Shown here: positions 45,525 to 55,929 of the stretch, in pieces | Position numbering within the stretch: position 1 is the stretch's first letter | Layout: each line of letters opens with the position of its first letter | Source: Hansschlegelia zhihuaiae | GTDB lineage: Bacteria; Pseudomonadota; Alphaproteobacteria; Rhizobiales; Methylopilaceae | DNA: 64,000 bases | NCBI RefSeq assembly: GCF_004103825.1 | Contig: NZ_RYFI01000002.1 | Location: 193,614 to 257,613 of the forward strand | Direction of reading: 5' to 3' | Program-made: the position numbers and the translations under genes | Notes under the pieces: model-generated | Seen by the model: only the letters and a program-made list of their open reading frames with translations | What the model was told of the DNA's origin: nothing | The model's database searches: none

Positions 45525-46541
45525 ATGACCCGCCGCCGCGCCTCGCTCATCTTCGCCGCGCTTGCTCTCGCCGCGCCGCTTTTCGTGACGCCCGCCGCAG
45601 CGCAGACCAAGCTGACCAACGTCTCCTACGATCCGACCCGCGAGCTCTATAAGGACTTCAACGCCGCCTTCGAGAAGAACTGGAAGGCGGAGACCGGCGA
45701 GACGGTGAAGGTTCAGGTCTCGCATGGCGGCTCGGGCAAGCAGGCGCGGTCGGTGATCGACGGGCTGAACGCCGACGTCGTCACCCTCGCCCTGGCGGCC
45801 GACATCGACGCCATCGCAAAGGCGAGCGGCAAACTGCCCGCCGACTGGCAGAAGCGACTGCCGCACAACTCCTCGCCCTACACGTCAACCATCGTGTTCC
45901 TGGTCCGCAAGGGCAATCCGAAGGCGATCAAGGACTGGGACGATCTGGTGAAGCCGGACGTCCAGGTCATCACGCCGAACCCGAAGACCTCGGGCGGCGC
46001 CCGCTGGAATTACCTTGCGGCCTGGGCCTTCGCCCGCGAGAAGAACGGCGGCGACGACGCCAAGGCCAAGGCCTTTGTCGGCGACCTGTTCAAGCACGTT
46101 CCGGTGCTCGATTCCGGCGCCCGCGGCTCGACCACGACCTTCGCCCAGCGCGAGATCGGCGACGTTCTGCTCGCCTGGGAAAACGAGGCCTTCCTGTCCT
46201 TCAAGGAGTTCGGCGAGGACAAGTTCGAGATCGTCTACCCGTCGATCTCCATCCTGGCCGAGCCGCCGGTCGCGCTGGTGGACGCCAATGTCGACAAGAA
46301 CGGCACCCGCAAGCAGGCGGAGGCCTATCTCAACCTGCTCTACGACCGCGAAGGCCAGCGGCTCGCCGCCAAGCACTTCTACCGGCCGATCAAGCCTGAG
46401 CTCGCCGACAAGGAAGACGTCGCGCGCTTCAAGGACCTGAAGCTCGTCACCATCGAGAAGGATTTCGGCGGCTGGGCGAAGGCCCAGGGCGAGCATTTCG
46501 GCGACGGCGGCTCCTTCGAACAGATCTACAGGCCCCAGTAA
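45525..46541 (+). CDS. sulfate ABC transporter substrate-binding protein
   Basis: 338 residues from ATG 45525 after CGGAGATC; the frame is open from 45486. A signal peptide ends PAAAQ. Landmarks are [70 protein letters not shown] and AWENEA, all typical of Sbp/CysP proteins that bind sulfate or thiosulfate in the periplasm. It is first in the operon with CysT-CysW-CysA. Confidence 0.93.
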   Translation: MTRRRASLIFAALALAAPLFVTPAAAQTKLTNVSYDPTRELYKDFNAAFEKNWKAETGETVKVQVSHGGSGKQARSVIDGLNADVVTLALAADIDAIAKASGKLPADWQKRLPHNSSPYTSTIVFLVRKGNPKAIKDWDDLVKPDVQVITPNPKTSGGARWNYLAAWAFAREKNGGDDAKAKAFVGDLFKHVPVLDSGARGSTTTFAQREIGDVLLAWENEAFLSFKEFGEDKFEIVYPSISILAEPPVALVDANVDKNGTRKQAEAYLNLLYDREGQRLAAKHFYRPIKPELADKEDVARFKDLKLVTIEKDFGGWAKAQGEHFGDGGSFEQIYRPQ

Positions 46542-46622
46542 GCGGCCTCCTCCCTCCTGTACTGGCCGCGACCGAAGCTTCCGGCCGCGGTCCTTTCACG
46601 TCACGACCACCGGGGAGCTTTC

Positions 46623-47531
46623 TTGACCGACGCGACCACCGCCGCCGCCGCGGGCGCTAGGCGCCCAACGACCGCCGCGAGCCAGGATCGGCCCTCCCGC
46701 ATGAGTTCGAGCTTCCGCACGCCGAGCGCCATTCCGGGGTTTGGCCTGACCTACGGCTTCGTCTGGTTCTATCTCTGCCTGATCATCCTGATCCCGCTCG
46801 CCGCCGTCGTCCTGTGGGCGGGATCGCTCGGCCCCGCGAGACTGTTCGCGCTCGCGACCGAGCCGCGCACGCTTGCGGCGCTGCGCGTCTCCTTCGGCCT
46901 GTCCTTCGCGGCCGCCGCGCTCAACGCCGTGTTCGGCCTGATCGTCGCCTGGGCGCTGACGCGCTATTCCTTCCCGGGCAAGCGGTTGCTCGACGCGGCC
47001 GTCGACCTGCCCTTCGCGCTGCCGACCGCGGTCGCGGGCATCGCGCTCTCGGCGATCTACGCGCCGAACGGCCTGATCGGCTCGATCGCGCCGTTCAAGA
47101 TCGCGTTCACGCCGCTCGGCATTTTCGTCGCGCTGGTGTTCATCGGCCTGCCTTTCGTGGTGCGGACCGTCCAGCCGGTCCTGGCGGACCTCGACCGCGA
47201 GCTCGAGGAGGCCTCCGCCACCCTCGGGGCGCGACGGCCCACCACCCTCCTGCGGGTCGTCCTTCCGACGCTGATCCCGGCGCTCCTCACCGGCTTCGCG
47301 CTCGCCTTCGCGCGCGCGGTCGGCGAGTACGGCTCGGTGATCTTCATCGCGGGCAACATCCCTTACGTCTCGGAGATCGCGCCGCTGCTCATCATCATGC
47401 GGCTCGAGGAGTTCGACTACGGGGCCGCGACCGCGATCGCGACCATCATGCTCGCGATCTCCTTCCTGATGCTGCTCGCCATCAACCTGATCGAAGCCTG
47501 GTCGCGCCGGAGGCTCGGACATGCCCGCTGA
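46623..47531 (+). CDS. cysT: sulfate ABC transporter permease CysT
   Basis: 302 residues from TTG 46623 with GGGGAG at good spacing; ATG 46701 is the alternative and would drop a non-conserved leader. Six membrane spans, with an EAA-type loop [21 protein letters not shown] read in two pieces that contacts the ATPase. It pairs with CysW to import sulfate across the inner membrane. It overlaps cysW by 11 nt. Confidence 0.92.
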   Translation: MTDATTAAAAGARRPTTAASQDRPSRMSSSFRTPSAIPGFGLTYGFVWFYLCLIILIPLAAVVLWAGSLGPARLFALATEPRTLAALRVSFGLSFAAAALNAVFGLIVAWALTRYSFPGKRLLDAAVDLPFALPTAVAGIALSAIYAPNGLIGSIAPFKIAFTPLGIFVALVFIGLPFVVRTVQPVLADLDRELEEASATLGARRPTTLLRVVLPTLIPALLTGFALAFARAVGEYGSVIFIAGNIPYVSEIAPLLIIMRLEEFDYGAATAIATIMLAISFLMLLAINLIEAWSRRRLGHAR

Positions 47532-48387
47532 CGCCCCCGCCATGCGGCTCGACAGCCCGACGGCCGAAAGCCCGGCCGCCCGCTTCGCGATCACCGTGAT
47601 CGCGATCGCGTTTCTCGGCTTCTTCCTGATCCTGCCGCTCTACGCCGTGTTCGCCGAGGCGCTGCGCAACGGGATCGCGGCCTATTTCGAGTCCTTCGAG
47701 GACCCCGACACGATCGCGGCGATCCAACTCACCCTTCTCGTGGCGGTGATCGCGGTGCCGCTCAACATCGTGTTCGGCCTCGCGGCCTCCTGGGCGATCG
47801 CGAAGTTCGAATTCAAGGGCAAGAGCTTCCTCATCACCCTGATCGACCTGCCGTTTTCCGTTTCGCCCGTGGTCTCGGGCATGTGCTATGTGCTGCTGTT
47901 CGGCGCCAACGGCTATCTCGGCCCCTGGCTCGTCAAACACGACATCCAGATCATCTTCGCCGTGCCCGGCCTCGTGCTCGCGACCATCTTCGTGACCTTC
48001 CCCTTCGTGGCCCGCGAACTGATCCCGCTGATGCAGGAGCAGGGGACCAGCGAGGAGGAAGCGGCGCTCTCGCTCGGCGCAGGCGGGTGGCGCACCTTCT
48101 GGTCGGTGACGCTGCCGAACGTGCGCTGGGCGCTGCTCTACGGCGTGCTGCTCTGCAACGCCCGCGCGATGGGCGAGTTCGGCGCGGTCTCGGTCGTCTC
48201 CGGACATCTGCGCGGGCTCACCAACACGATCCCATTGCAGGTCGAGATCCTCTACAACGACTACAATTTCGTGGCCGCCTTCGCGGCGGCCTCCGTGCTC
48301 GCGGGCCTCGGCCTCGTGACGCTCGCCATCAAGTCCGGGCTGGAATGGCGCTACGGCGACCAGATCTCCGCCGCGCACCGCCACTGA
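47521..48387 (+). CDS. cysW: sulfate ABC transporter permease CysW
   Basis: 288 residues from ATG 47521, overlapping the end of cysT. Six spans; [20 protein letters not shown] and [19 protein letters not shown] are typical of CysW, the second sulfate permease subunit. The following cysA begins 16 nt later. Confidence 0.93.
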   Translation: MPADAPAMRLDSPTAESPAARFAITVIAIAFLGFFLILPLYAVFAEALRNGIAAYFESFEDPDTIAAIQLTLLVAVIAVPLNIVFGLAASWAIAKFEFKGKSFLITLIDLPFSVSPVVSGMCYVLLFGANGYLGPWLVKHDIQIIFAVPGLVLATIFVTFPFVARELIPLMQEQGTSEEEAALSLGAGGWRTFWSVTLPNVRWALLYGVLLCNARAMGEFGAVSVVSGHLRGLTNTIPLQVEILYNDYNFVAAFAAASVLAGLGLVTLAIKSGLEWRYGDQISAAHRH

Positions 48388-48403
48388 GTTCGAGGAGCCT
48401 TCG

Positions 48404-49489
48404 ATGGAGCTCAAGATCCGCAACCTCCGCAAGGAGTACGGCGCCTTCCCGGCCCTGAACGGCGTGAGCCTCGACATCCGCTCGGGCGAGCTGATCGCGC
48501 TGCTCGGGCCGTCGGGCTCTGGCAAGACGACGCTGCTGCGGGCGATCGCGGGGCTCGAGGTTCCGGACGGCGGCCAGATCCTGTTCGGCGACGTCGACGC
48601 GCTCGGCAGGCGCGTCCAGGATCGCAATGTCGGCTTCGTGTTCCAGCATTACGCGCTGTTCCGACACATGAAGGTGTTCGACAACATCGCCTTCGGCCTG
48701 CGGGTGCGCGGCCGGGATCGACGGCCGCCCGAAGCCCATATCCGCAAGAGGGTCCTCGAGCTGCTCGACCTCGTGCAGCTCAACGGCCTCGAGGGCCGCT
48801 ACCCGGCGCAGCTCTCGGGCGGCCAGCGCCAGCGCGTGGCGCTCGCCCGGGCGCTCGCGATCGAGCCGAAGGTTCTGCTGCTCGATGAGCCGTTCGGCGC
48901 GCTCGACGCGCAGGTCCGCAAGGAGCTCCGCCGCTGGCTCCGCCAGATCCACGACGAGACCGGCCACACCACCGTCTTCGTCACCCACGACCAGGAGGAG
49001 GCGATGGAGCTCGCCGACCGGGTCGCGGTGCTGCACAAAGGCGACCTGCAGCAGGTCGGCAGCCCCGACGAGATCTATGACGAGCCCGCGAACCCCTTCG
49101 TCTACGCCTTCATCGGCGACTCGACGGCCCTGCCGGTGACGATCGAGCGGGGCAGGGCGATGCTCGACGGTGCCCCGCTCGTTCTCGGGCCCGTCGACGC
49201 GCCCGAAGGGGCGGCGCGCGTCCATGTGCGGCCGCAGGACGTGCGGCTCGCGGACGAGAGCGAGTCGGTGGTCTCGGGACGCGTCATGACGCTGCGCCGC
49301 TCCGGCCAGTACCGCCGCGTCGACATTGCGGTCGGCGAGCGCCACACCCGCGTCGAGGCGCTGCTGCCCCCGGAGGCGGAGATCGCCGTCGGCGACCAGG
49401 TCGGCCTCGCCTTCCGGCGCTTCGCGATCTTCCCCGAAGAGAAGGAGCCGCCGAAGCTCGGGCTGGCGCGGGAAGCCAAGGCTGCCTGA
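48404..49489 (+). CDS. cysA: sulfate/thiosulfate import ATPase CysA
   Basis: 361 residues, RBS GAGGAG before ATG 48404. Walker [14 protein letters not shown], signature [14 protein letters not shown], Walker [13 protein letters not shown] and the switch His in FVTHDQEEA are all intact. Residues 240-360 form a TOBE-type regulatory domain ([12 protein letters not shown]). It energises sulfate import through CysT-CysW. Confidence 0.95.
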   Translation: MELKIRNLRKEYGAFPALNGVSLDIRSGELIALLGPSGSGKTTLLRAIAGLEVPDGGQILFGDVDALGRRVQDRNVGFVFQHYALFRHMKVFDNIAFGLRVRGRDRRPPEAHIRKRVLELLDLVQLNGLEGRYPAQLSGGQRQRVALARALAIEPKVLLLDEPFGALDAQVRKELRRWLRQIHDETGHTTVFVTHDQEEAMELADRVAVLHKGDLQQVGSPDEIYDEPANPFVYAFIGDSTALPVTIERGRAMLDGAPLVLGPVDAPEGAARVHVRPQDVRLADESESVVSGRVMTLRRSGQYRRVDIAVGERHTRVEALLPPEAEIAVGDQVGLAFRRFAIFPEEKEPPKLGLAREAKAA

Positions 49490-49575
49490 GGCGCACTACT
49501 CCCAAGCGCTCGCGACCGCTACTCTCCGCGCGCGCGGATTCGCGCGGGCGGGGTTCCGGATCGCGATGACCCTTC

Positions 49576-51096
49576 ATGTGGCGTAAGGCGGCGTCTGTCG
49601 GCGGGCTGACATTGCTCAGCCGCGCCTTCGGCTTCGTGCGCGACGTGATGATGGCGGCGCTGCTGGGCGCCGGGCCGCTCGCCGACGCCTTCATGGTGGC
49701 GTTCCGCCTGCCGAACCATTTTCGGGCGATCTTCGCCGAAGGGGCGTTCAACGCCGCTTTCGTGCCGCGCTATGCCCGCGCGCTGACGCGCGACGGGGAG
49801 GGCGCCGCCAAGGCCTTCGGCGAGGACGTGCTGTCCATCACCCTGCTGGCGCAGGCCGTGCTGCTCGTGGCCGCGCTGATCTTCGCGCCGCTTGTCGTCG
49901 CGGCGCTGGCGCCGGGCTTCGCCGACGACCCGCCGCAGCTCGCGCTGACCGCGGAGCTGACCCGCATCACCTTTCCCTATCTCCTGCTGATCTCGGCCAT
50001 GACGCTGGTCGCGGGCGTGCTCAACGCCCATGACCGCTTCGCGGCCGCCGCCTCGGCCTCGATCCTGCTCAACATCTGCATGATCGCGGCGCTGATGGCC
50101 GCGGGCTGGTTCCCGACCGTCGCCCACGCGCTCGCCTGGGGCGTGCTGGTCTCCGGCTTCGCGCAGCTCGCGCTGGTGTGGTGGGACATGCGCCGCTCCG
50201 GCGTCTCGCTCGGGCTGCGCCTGCCGCGCCTCACCGCCAACGTGAAGAACTTCCTCACCGGCTTCGGCCCGGCGGTGCTCGGCTCGGCCGGCGTCCAGAT
50301 CGCGATGTTCGCCGACACGATCCTCGCCTCCTTCCTGCCGTCCGGCTCGGTCTCTTATCTCTATTACGCCGACCGGCTCTACCAGCTGCCGCTCGCGGTG
50401 GTCGGCATCGCGGTCGGCACCGTGCTGCTGCCGGAGCTCGCGCGCCGCCTCGCCTCCGACGACCTCGCAGGCGCGCGTGACCGCCTGAACCGCGCGCTCG
50501 AGGGCGCGCTGCTGATGACGCTGCCCTTCGTCGCTCTGTTCGCCGCCGCGCCCGGCCCCGTGGTCGCGGCGCTGTTCGGGCGAGGGGCGTTCGACGCCGC
50601 TGCCGTGGCCGGGGCCGCCGCCGCGCTCCAGGCCTACGCGTTCGGCCTGCCGGCGGTGGTCGCGCTGCGCTGCGTGACGCCGGCCTTCCACGCCTCCGGC
50701 GACACCGCGACGCCGGTCAAGGCGCTCGCCGTCGCGACGATCGCGAATGTCGCGCTCAAATTCCTGCTGATCGGCTCGTTCCTGCACGCCGGCCTCGCCT
50801 TCGCGACCTCGGTCGGCGCCTGGATCAACCTCGCGCTGCTCGTCGTGCTGCTCCGCCGCCGCGACGGCTTCTCGCCGGACCGCCGCTTCTGGATCAACAT
50901 CGCGTCCGTGACGATCGCGACCGCGGCCTCGGTCGCCGCGATCCTCTGGTCGCTCGAGTCCGCGCACGCGGCGCGCGGGCTGATCCCCGCCTTCCCGGAT
51001 CTTGCGCCGGCCGCGATGATCGGCGTCGCGGGGGTCCTGGCCTACGCCGCCTTCGCGGCCGCCGGTTACGTGATCGCCCGCAGGCTTCGCGGTTGA
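49576..51096 (+). CDS. murJ: lipid II flippase MurJ
   Basis: 506 residues from ATG 49576, about 14 membrane helices. The MviN signature SRAFGFVRDVMMAALLGAGPLADAF and FRAIFAEGAFNAAFVPRY stand at the N-terminus, with FLPSGSVSYLYYADRLYQLP and GRGAFD further on. It flips lipid II across the inner membrane for peptidoglycan synthesis. It lies between the sulfate operon and the polysaccharide genes, convergent with the Wzy-like gene (3 nt apart). Confidence 0.94.
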   Translation: MWRKAASVGGLTLLSRAFGFVRDVMMAALLGAGPLADAFMVAFRLPNHFRAIFAEGAFNAAFVPRYARALTRDGEGAAKAFGEDVLSITLLAQAVLLVAALIFAPLVVAALAPGFADDPPQLALTAELTRITFPYLLLISAMTLVAGVLNAHDRFAAAASASILLNICMIAALMAAGWFPTVAHALAWGVLVSGFAQLALVWWDMRRSGVSLGLRLPRLTANVKNFLTGFGPAVLGSAGVQIAMFADTILASFLPSGSVSYLYYADRLYQLPLAVVGIAVGTVLLPELARRLASDDLAGARDRLNRALEGALLMTLPFVALFAAAPGPVVAALFGRGAFDAAAVAGAAAALQAYAFGLPAVVALRCVTPAFHASGDTATPVKALAVATIANVALKFLLIGSFLHAGLAFATSVGAWINLALLVVLLRRRDGFSPDRRFWINIASVTIATAASVAAILWSLESAHAARGLIPAFPDLAPAAMIGVAGVLAYAAFAAAGYVIARRLRG

Positions 51097-51099
51097 GAG

Positions 51100-52371
51100 T
51101 CAGCCCGGAACTGCGCGGGTCGAGCCCGTCGGTTCGGCGGCGCGCCGCCGCTCCCAGGCGGCGTTCGCGGCCACGAACCCCCATGTCATGCCGAGCAGCG
51201 CCCATTGATGGCGCCAATGGTCGACGTCGATCACCGCCGCCTCGACCATCAGCACCATCCAGGTCGAGAAGCAGCAGATGAAGACCGGCCGCCACGGCGT
51301 CGCGACCAGGACGTAGCGGAAGCCGAAGACCAGCGTCAGCGCGGTCATGACGATCAGCGAGATCCCGCCCAGCCAGCCATAGGACAGGAAGCCGTTGAGA
51401 TAGGTGTTGTGGACGTCGGCCCCGACGACCTTCCCGAACTGGAAGATGCCGATGCCGAGCGGCTGGTCGAGCGCGATCCGCCACCCGATCACATGGTTCG
51501 AGAAGCGGCCGCCATGGCCGACGTCGTAGTTCTGCTCGAGGCTGGCGCGCTCGGCGAACAGGTCGCCGACCGCCGGAATCTGCAGCAGACCGATGATCAG
51601 CAAGGCCCCGGCGCCCGCCGCCGCGATGCAGGTCACAAGGATGCGGGCGCGGCTGCCGGGCGACGGCGCGACCAGGATGGTGAACGTCGTCATCACGGCG
51701 GCGGAGGCGATCAGGTGGCCCCAGGAGCCGCGCGAGAACGACAGGAACACGCCCGCCATGACGGCGCCGAGCAGCGCGAGCCAGATCAGCGAGCGCTTCA
51801 GGTCGCTCGAATAGAGCCGCTGGATGAGCACCAGCGCCGGGAAGATCAGATGCGGCGCGTAGACGTTCGGGTCCTTGAACGCGCCCTTGGCCCGGCTGAA
51901 CAGCAGCAGCTTGTCGGAGAACGGGACCAGGTGGAAATAGCCGATGATCGCGAGCCCGCCGCTGATCACGCCGGCGACGAGCCAGGCGTTGGCGATCAGC
52001 CGCGCGCGCTCCTCCGTGCGCTCGGCGAGGAACAGCGCGAAGAACACGCCCGTGGCCGCCAGGAAGATGCCGACGATCGTCCATTTCAGCGTGTCGGGGC
52101 GGTCGAAGACCTTGTTGAGGGTCACCACCGCGCCGAGCTGGTAGAGGATGACGAGCAACAGGAAGGGCAGCAGCGTGCGGGGCAGCTTCAGGCCCGTGAA
52201 GGCGAACAGCACGAGCGAGCCGACGATCAGCAGGTCATAGGCCGCCGGCTCGAACATCACGAAGAAGCTCGTGGCCACGGCGAGCCAGACGATCCCCTCC
52301 CGGACGTCTTCGGTGGTCAGGCGGAAGCGGCGCGGCGGGCTGTCGGACCGCAGGGCGCCGACGGCGCTCAA
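51100..52371 (-). CDS. O-antigen ligase/Wzy-like polysaccharide polymerase
   Basis: 423 residues with a TTG start at 52371 that overlaps the stop of the upstream gene (TTGA). About 10-11 membrane helices and a large periplasmic loop in which FSRGSWGHL and GWRIALDQPLGIG carry the RxxW/H-type features of the Wzy_C family, followed by VHNTYLNGFLSYGWLGG. It either polymerises repeat units at the periplasmic face or ligates them. It is translationally coupled to the initiating glycosyltransferase gene. Confidence 0.85.
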   Translation of the reverse strand: MSAVGALRSDSPPRRFRLTTEDVREGIVWLAVATSFFVMFEPAAYDLLIVGSLVLFAFTGLKLPRTLLPFLLLVILYQLGAVVTLNKVFDRPDTLKWTIVGIFLAATGVFFALFLAERTEERARLIANAWLVAGVISGGLAIIGYFHLVPFSDKLLLFSRAKGAFKDPNVYAPHLIFPALVLIQRLYSSDLKRSLIWLALLGAVMAGVFLSFSRGSWGHLIASAAVMTTFTILVAPSPGSRARILVTCIAAAGAGALLIIGLLQIPAVGDLFAERASLEQNYDVGHGGRFSNHVIGWRIALDQPLGIGIFQFGKVVGADVHNTYLNGFLSYGWLGGISLIVMTALTLVFGFRYVLVATPWRPVFICCFSTWMVLMVEAAVIDVDHWRHQWALLGMTWGFVAANAAWERRRAAEPTGSTRAVPG

Positions 52372-53891
52372 TAGGCGTTCTCGGCCTTGGCGAGCGCGAA
52401 GGGCGTCCTGAGCAGGATCATCAGATCGAACAGGATCGACCAGTTCTCGATGTAATAGAGGTCGTGATCGACGCGCTTCCTGAGCTTCTCCTGATTGTCG
52501 ACCTCGCCCCGCCAGCCGTTGATCTGCGCCCAGCCGGTGACGCCGGGCTTGACCTTGTGGCGCGCGAAATAGCCGTCAACCACATCGTTCCAGAGGCGCT
52601 GCGAGGTGTGGGCGTTGACGGCGTGCGGGCGGGGGCCGACCAGCGACAGTTCGCCCTTGAGCACGTTGAACAGCTGCGGCAGCTCGTCAATCGAGGTCTT
52701 GCGGATGAACCTGCCGACCCGCGTCACCCGCGAATCGTTCTTGGTCACGACCGTCTTGGCCTCCGGGTCCGACATTTCGTGGCGCAGCGAGCGGAACTTG
52801 AAGACCTCGATGACCTCGTTGTTGAAGCCGTATCGCTTCTGGCGGAAGAACACCGGACCCTTCGAATCGAGCTTGATCGCGATCGCGGTTCCGATCATCA
52901 GCGGAGCCAGGACGATGAGCGCGAGCGAGCCGACGATGACGTCGAAGGCGCGCTTGGCGACGAAGTCCCAGTTCTGGATCGGCTTCTCGGCGAGCTCCAC
53001 CATCGGGATCGCGCCGAGATAGGAATAGGCTCGCGGACGGAAGCGCAGCTTGTCGGTGTGCGCCGACAGCCGGATGTCGACGGGAAGCACCCAGAGCGTC
53101 TTGAGGATCTCGGCGACGCGGCCCTCGGCGCTGACCGGGATCGTCACGATCAGCAGGTCGACGCGGGCGAGCCGCCCGAACTCCACCAGTTCGGCGATGT
53201 TGCCGAGCTTCGGATAGCCGGCGACGAGCGGAGGCGAGCGATCGTTCGATCGGTCGTCGAACACGCCGCAGATGTTGACGTCGTTGCCGGGCGTCGACTC
53301 GAGCGAGCGGATCAGGTCCGCGGCCGGCTCGCCGCCGCCGACGATCACCGCCTTGCGGCCGAGCCGACCCTCGCGCGCCCATTGCTGCACCAGGACGACC
53401 AGCACGCTATGGCCGATGACGAAGCCCGCGCCGCCGAAAAGAAACCAGTAGCCCATCCAGTCGCGCTGCACGGCGCCGCCGAAGTCGAAATAGGCGCCGA
53501 TTGCGGCGAAGCCCGCGAAGACCAGCGTCCATGCGCCGAGAATCCGGCCGAGCTGGCCGCCGAAATTGCGGAAGGCGACGACGTGATAGGCGTCCGCGGC
53601 CTGCGCGAAGATTGCCGAGAGGGCGACGCCGATCGCCATCGCCAGCAGATAGGGCCAGGCGATCGGCACGGCGCCCGGAAACGCGAATTCGTGGGCGACG
53701 AGGCCCGAGCCCACCACGATGGCGACGTCCATCACCCGCACCGCGCCGACGAGCAGCACCTGCGAGATCGAGGCAGCGCTGAACCGTTCCGCGATTTCGC
53801 GGGCCTGTTCGTTCAGTCGAGCTTGCCGCGGCGTCGCCGGCTCTGGCGCCGGTTCGCGGACCTTGAATTGCACCATCGACACGTCGGCCAC
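52368..53891 (-). CDS. undecaprenyl-phosphate sugar phosphotransferase (WcaJ/ExoY family)
   Basis: 507 residues. Four N-terminal membrane helices, a CoA-binding-like domain with VIVGGGEPAADLIRSLE, and a C-terminal catalytic domain: KRAFDVIVGSLALIVLAP, FFRQKRYGFNNEVIEVFKFRSL (Lys-Phe-Arg-Ser motif), RKTSIDELPQLFNVLKGELSLVGPRP and VKPGVTGWAQINGWRGE. These define the large polyprenyl-phosphate hexose-1-phosphotransferases that start each repeat unit. It is probably the first enzyme of this polysaccharide pathway; usual substrate UDP-glucose or UDP-galactose. Confidence 0.93.
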   Translation of the reverse strand: MADVSMVQFKVREPAPEPATPRQARLNEQAREIAERFSAASISQVLLVGAVRVMDVAIVVGSGLVAHEFAFPGAVPIAWPYLLAMAIGVALSAIFAQAADAYHVVAFRNFGGQLGRILGAWTLVFAGFAAIGAYFDFGGAVQRDWMGYWFLFGGAGFVIGHSVLVVLVQQWAREGRLGRKAVIVGGGEPAADLIRSLESTPGNDVNICGVFDDRSNDRSPPLVAGYPKLGNIAELVEFGRLARVDLLIVTIPVSAEGRVAEILKTLWVLPVDIRLSAHTDKLRFRPRAYSYLGAIPMVELAEKPIQNWDFVAKRAFDVIVGSLALIVLAPLMIGTAIAIKLDSKGPVFFRQKRYGFNNEVIEVFKFRSLRHEMSDPEAKTVVTKNDSRVTRVGRFIRKTSIDELPQLFNVLKGELSLVGPRPHAVNAHTSQRLWNDVVDGYFARHKVKPGVTGWAQINGWRGEVDNQEKLRKRVDHDLYYIENWSILFDLMILLRTPFALAKAENAY

Positions 53892-53959
53892 TTTCTCGCT
53901 CCGAATGTGAGCGAGGCCACTATGCCCTTAAAATCCCACCAACGGTTTACGGCGACCCG

Positions 53960-55111
53960 TCAACCAAGGTTTCTCCGCTTTTGGATGCCATCGCGGTAAA
54001 TGGTTTCGATCCTCGAAGACATCTCTTTCAGAGAAAACTCGTGGCCGATATGTCGCCTGCGGGCCTCTGCGGCCTCTCGCGCGGCCTCCGGGGAAGCGTG
54101 GAGCTCGGCCATGGCCGCGGCGAGCGCGGCCGAATCTCCCGGCGGGATGAGCGCATCGGAATAGGGGCCAAAGATCTCCGGAATGCCTCCGACGCGCGTC
54201 GCGATCATCGGCAGGCCCGCGGCGATCGCCTCCAGCACGACATAGGGCATCGATTCGGCCCGCGAGGGGACCACGATCGCCCGGCCGAGCGCGAACGCCT
54301 CGCGGGCCGGCATGGGGGCGCGGAAGCGCACGTGATCCTTGAGGCCGGCGGCGTCGACAAAGGCCCGATACTTCGCTTCGTCGGGACCGTCGCCGACGAT
54401 CACCGCGCTCGCCCTGCGGCCTGAGTCCGCGAGAAGCTTCAGCGCGTCGAGAAACACGTCGACGCCCTTCAGGTCGCGCAGCATGCCGAGATAAAGGAAG
54501 TCGGCGGCCTCGGCCGCAGGGGCGACGGGCTCGAACTCCTCCGGCCTCAGCCCGTTGCGGACCACGGCCGCCGGGCAGCGGGGCGGCCCGACCTTCTCGA
54601 CAAAGATCCGCTCCTCATAGGCGCTCACATGGATCAGCGAATCCGTGATCCGCTCGAGCGCCCGTTCGACCGCGAAATAGAGCCGGCCCTCCGTGGACGT
54701 CGCCTCGTAATGAAGGCTGCCGCCATGCGGGGCGTAGAATCGCGCGACAGGCCGCGTCCGGCCGAGCCACGCGCCGACCAGCCGGCCGAAAACGCCGCCC
54801 TTGGCGCCGTGGGCGTGGATGACGTCGGGCTTCAGCGGAGAAAGCGCGCCGCGCACCTTCACAAGCGCGAGAGCGTCGGACGGAGCTATGTTCCTGGCGA
54901 TCGGAAGGCGCACGGCCCCGAGCGCGAGTCGGGGCTCGACCGCGGCGATCTTCGCGTCTTCGAACGCGCCGCCCGTCAGGCTGTCGCAGACGACGCCGAC
55001 GGCGTGGCCGGAGGCGGACTGCGCCTCGGCGAGGTCGATGATGTGCCTGAAGATGCCCCCGACGGGCGAGCGGACGACATGGACGATTCGCAGCGGCTGA
55101 GCGTCGGACAT
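53960..55111 (-). CDS. glycosyltransferase family 4
   Basis: 383 residues. N-terminal acceptor half with VVRSPVGGIFRHIIDLAEA and DVIHAHGAKGGVFGRL; C-terminal donor half with YLGMLRDLKGVDVFLDALKLL, VIVGDGPDEA and the GT4 ESMPYVVLEAIAAGLP (E-x7-E) motif. It transfers an activated sugar with retention of configuration. It is the only conventional glycosyltransferase in the cluster, so other sugars must be added by enzymes encoded elsewhere, or the repeat unit is short. Confidence 0.92.
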   Translation of the reverse strand: MSDAQPLRIVHVVRSPVGGIFRHIIDLAEAQSASGHAVGVVCDSLTGGAFEDAKIAAVEPRLALGAVRLPIARNIAPSDALALVKVRGALSPLKPDVIHAHGAKGGVFGRLVGAWLGRTRPVARFYAPHGGSLHYEATSTEGRLYFAVERALERITDSLIHVSAYEERIFVEKVGPPRCPAAVVRNGLRPEEFEPVAPAAEAADFLYLGMLRDLKGVDVFLDALKLLADSGRRASAVIVGDGPDEAKYRAFVDAAGLKDHVRFRAPMPAREAFALGRAIVVPSRAESMPYVVLEAIAAGLPMIATRVGGIPEIFGPYSDALIPPGDSAALAAAMAELHASPEAAREAAEARRRHIGHEFSLKEMSSRIETIYRDGIQKRRNLG

Positions 55112-55198
55112 GGAGGCTCGCGATAGGAGTGTTCCGGAGATGCCTAAGCCCGAAACCCTAAGCGCCCGTCACCACGGCCGGATTCGGCCCGGACACGT

Positions 55199-55762
55199 TC
55201 AGAACCAGCGTTCCAGAACCGTGACCGTGTCGCCCGGTCGGATCGGATAGGTGAGGGGCACCTCGGCTTTGTAGACCCGGTCGCCGATGCGGCGGGTGAG
55301 CTCCACCCTGTTCTGCACCGCGCGGGGGCTGAAGCCGTTGGCGATCGCCACCGCGTTCTGGGCCGTCATGCCGGCGACGTAAGGATACTGGCCGGACTGC
55401 GTCACCTCGCCGAGGATGAAGAACGGGCGATAGGACTCGATCTCGACCGAAACGTTAGGATCGCGCAGGAACCCGCTCTTCAGCTTGGATTCTATTCCGG
55501 TGCGGACCTGGTCCGAGGTCTGGCCCTCGACCTTCAGGCGGCCGACCAGCGGCATCGCGATCGCGCCATCGGGCTCCACGGCGTAGGAATTGCTGAGGTT
55601 CTGCTGGCCGAACACGTTGACGCGCAGCCGGTCGCCGCTTGCGAGCGCGTAAGGTTCGTCGAAGGCCGCCGCGAGCGGCGGCGGCACCGCGCGAGGCGCG
55701 GCGCAGCCTGCGAGCGCGGCCGTTGCGAGAAGCGCGAGCATAAGACGCCGCGACCGTTTCAA
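55199..55762 (-). CDS. polysaccharide export lipoprotein (Wza/OPX family, short)
   Basis: 187 residues with a lipoprotein signal ending LAGC (lipobox). A PES-type domain follows (about residues 40-115: LASGDRLRVNVFGQQNLSNSY and VEPDGAIAMPLVGRLKV), then an SLBB-like segment FFILGEVTQSGQYPYVAGM. It is an outer-membrane channel subunit for polysaccharide export. It is shorter than Wza, which has additional domains, but matches the short OPX proteins common in Alphaproteobacteria. It is divergent from the Wzz/Wzc-like gene. Confidence 0.9.
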   Translation of the reverse strand: MKRSRRLMLALLATAALAGCAAPRAVPPPLAAAFDEPYALASGDRLRVNVFGQQNLSNSYAVEPDGAIAMPLVGRLKVEGQTSDQVRTGIESKLKSGFLRDPNVSVEIESYRPFFILGEVTQSGQYPYVAGMTAQNAVAIANGFSPRAVQNRVELTRRIGDRVYKAEVPLTYPIRPGDTVTVLERWF

Positions 55763-55810
55763 GACGACGCCCCCGTCGGGTCAAGGTTTATGCTTCGTTA
55801 CACCGGCAGG

Positions 55811-55857
55811 GTTAACAATCGGTTCTGCGGTTAACGGCCGGCGAGCCGCCGGTTAAC
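55811..55857. promoter_or_regulatory. three GTTAAC hexamers between export genes
   Basis: GTTAAC occurs at 55811-55816, 55830-55835 and 55852-55857, two of them inside longer palindromes (GGTTAACCGG). They sit in the shared upstream region of the divergent export and chain-length genes and could bind a common regulator. Confidence 0.4.
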
Positions 55858-55929
55858 CGGCCGGCAACCATGATCGTGCTCGATTGCCAGGGTCGAGACC
55901 GCGGTGACGGCGCGCATCGAGGAGCGGGA

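Noticed and set aside
55811..55857. CtrA-binding box (TTAA-N7-TTAA)
   Set aside because: The TTAA cores are spaced 15 and 18 nt apart, not 7.
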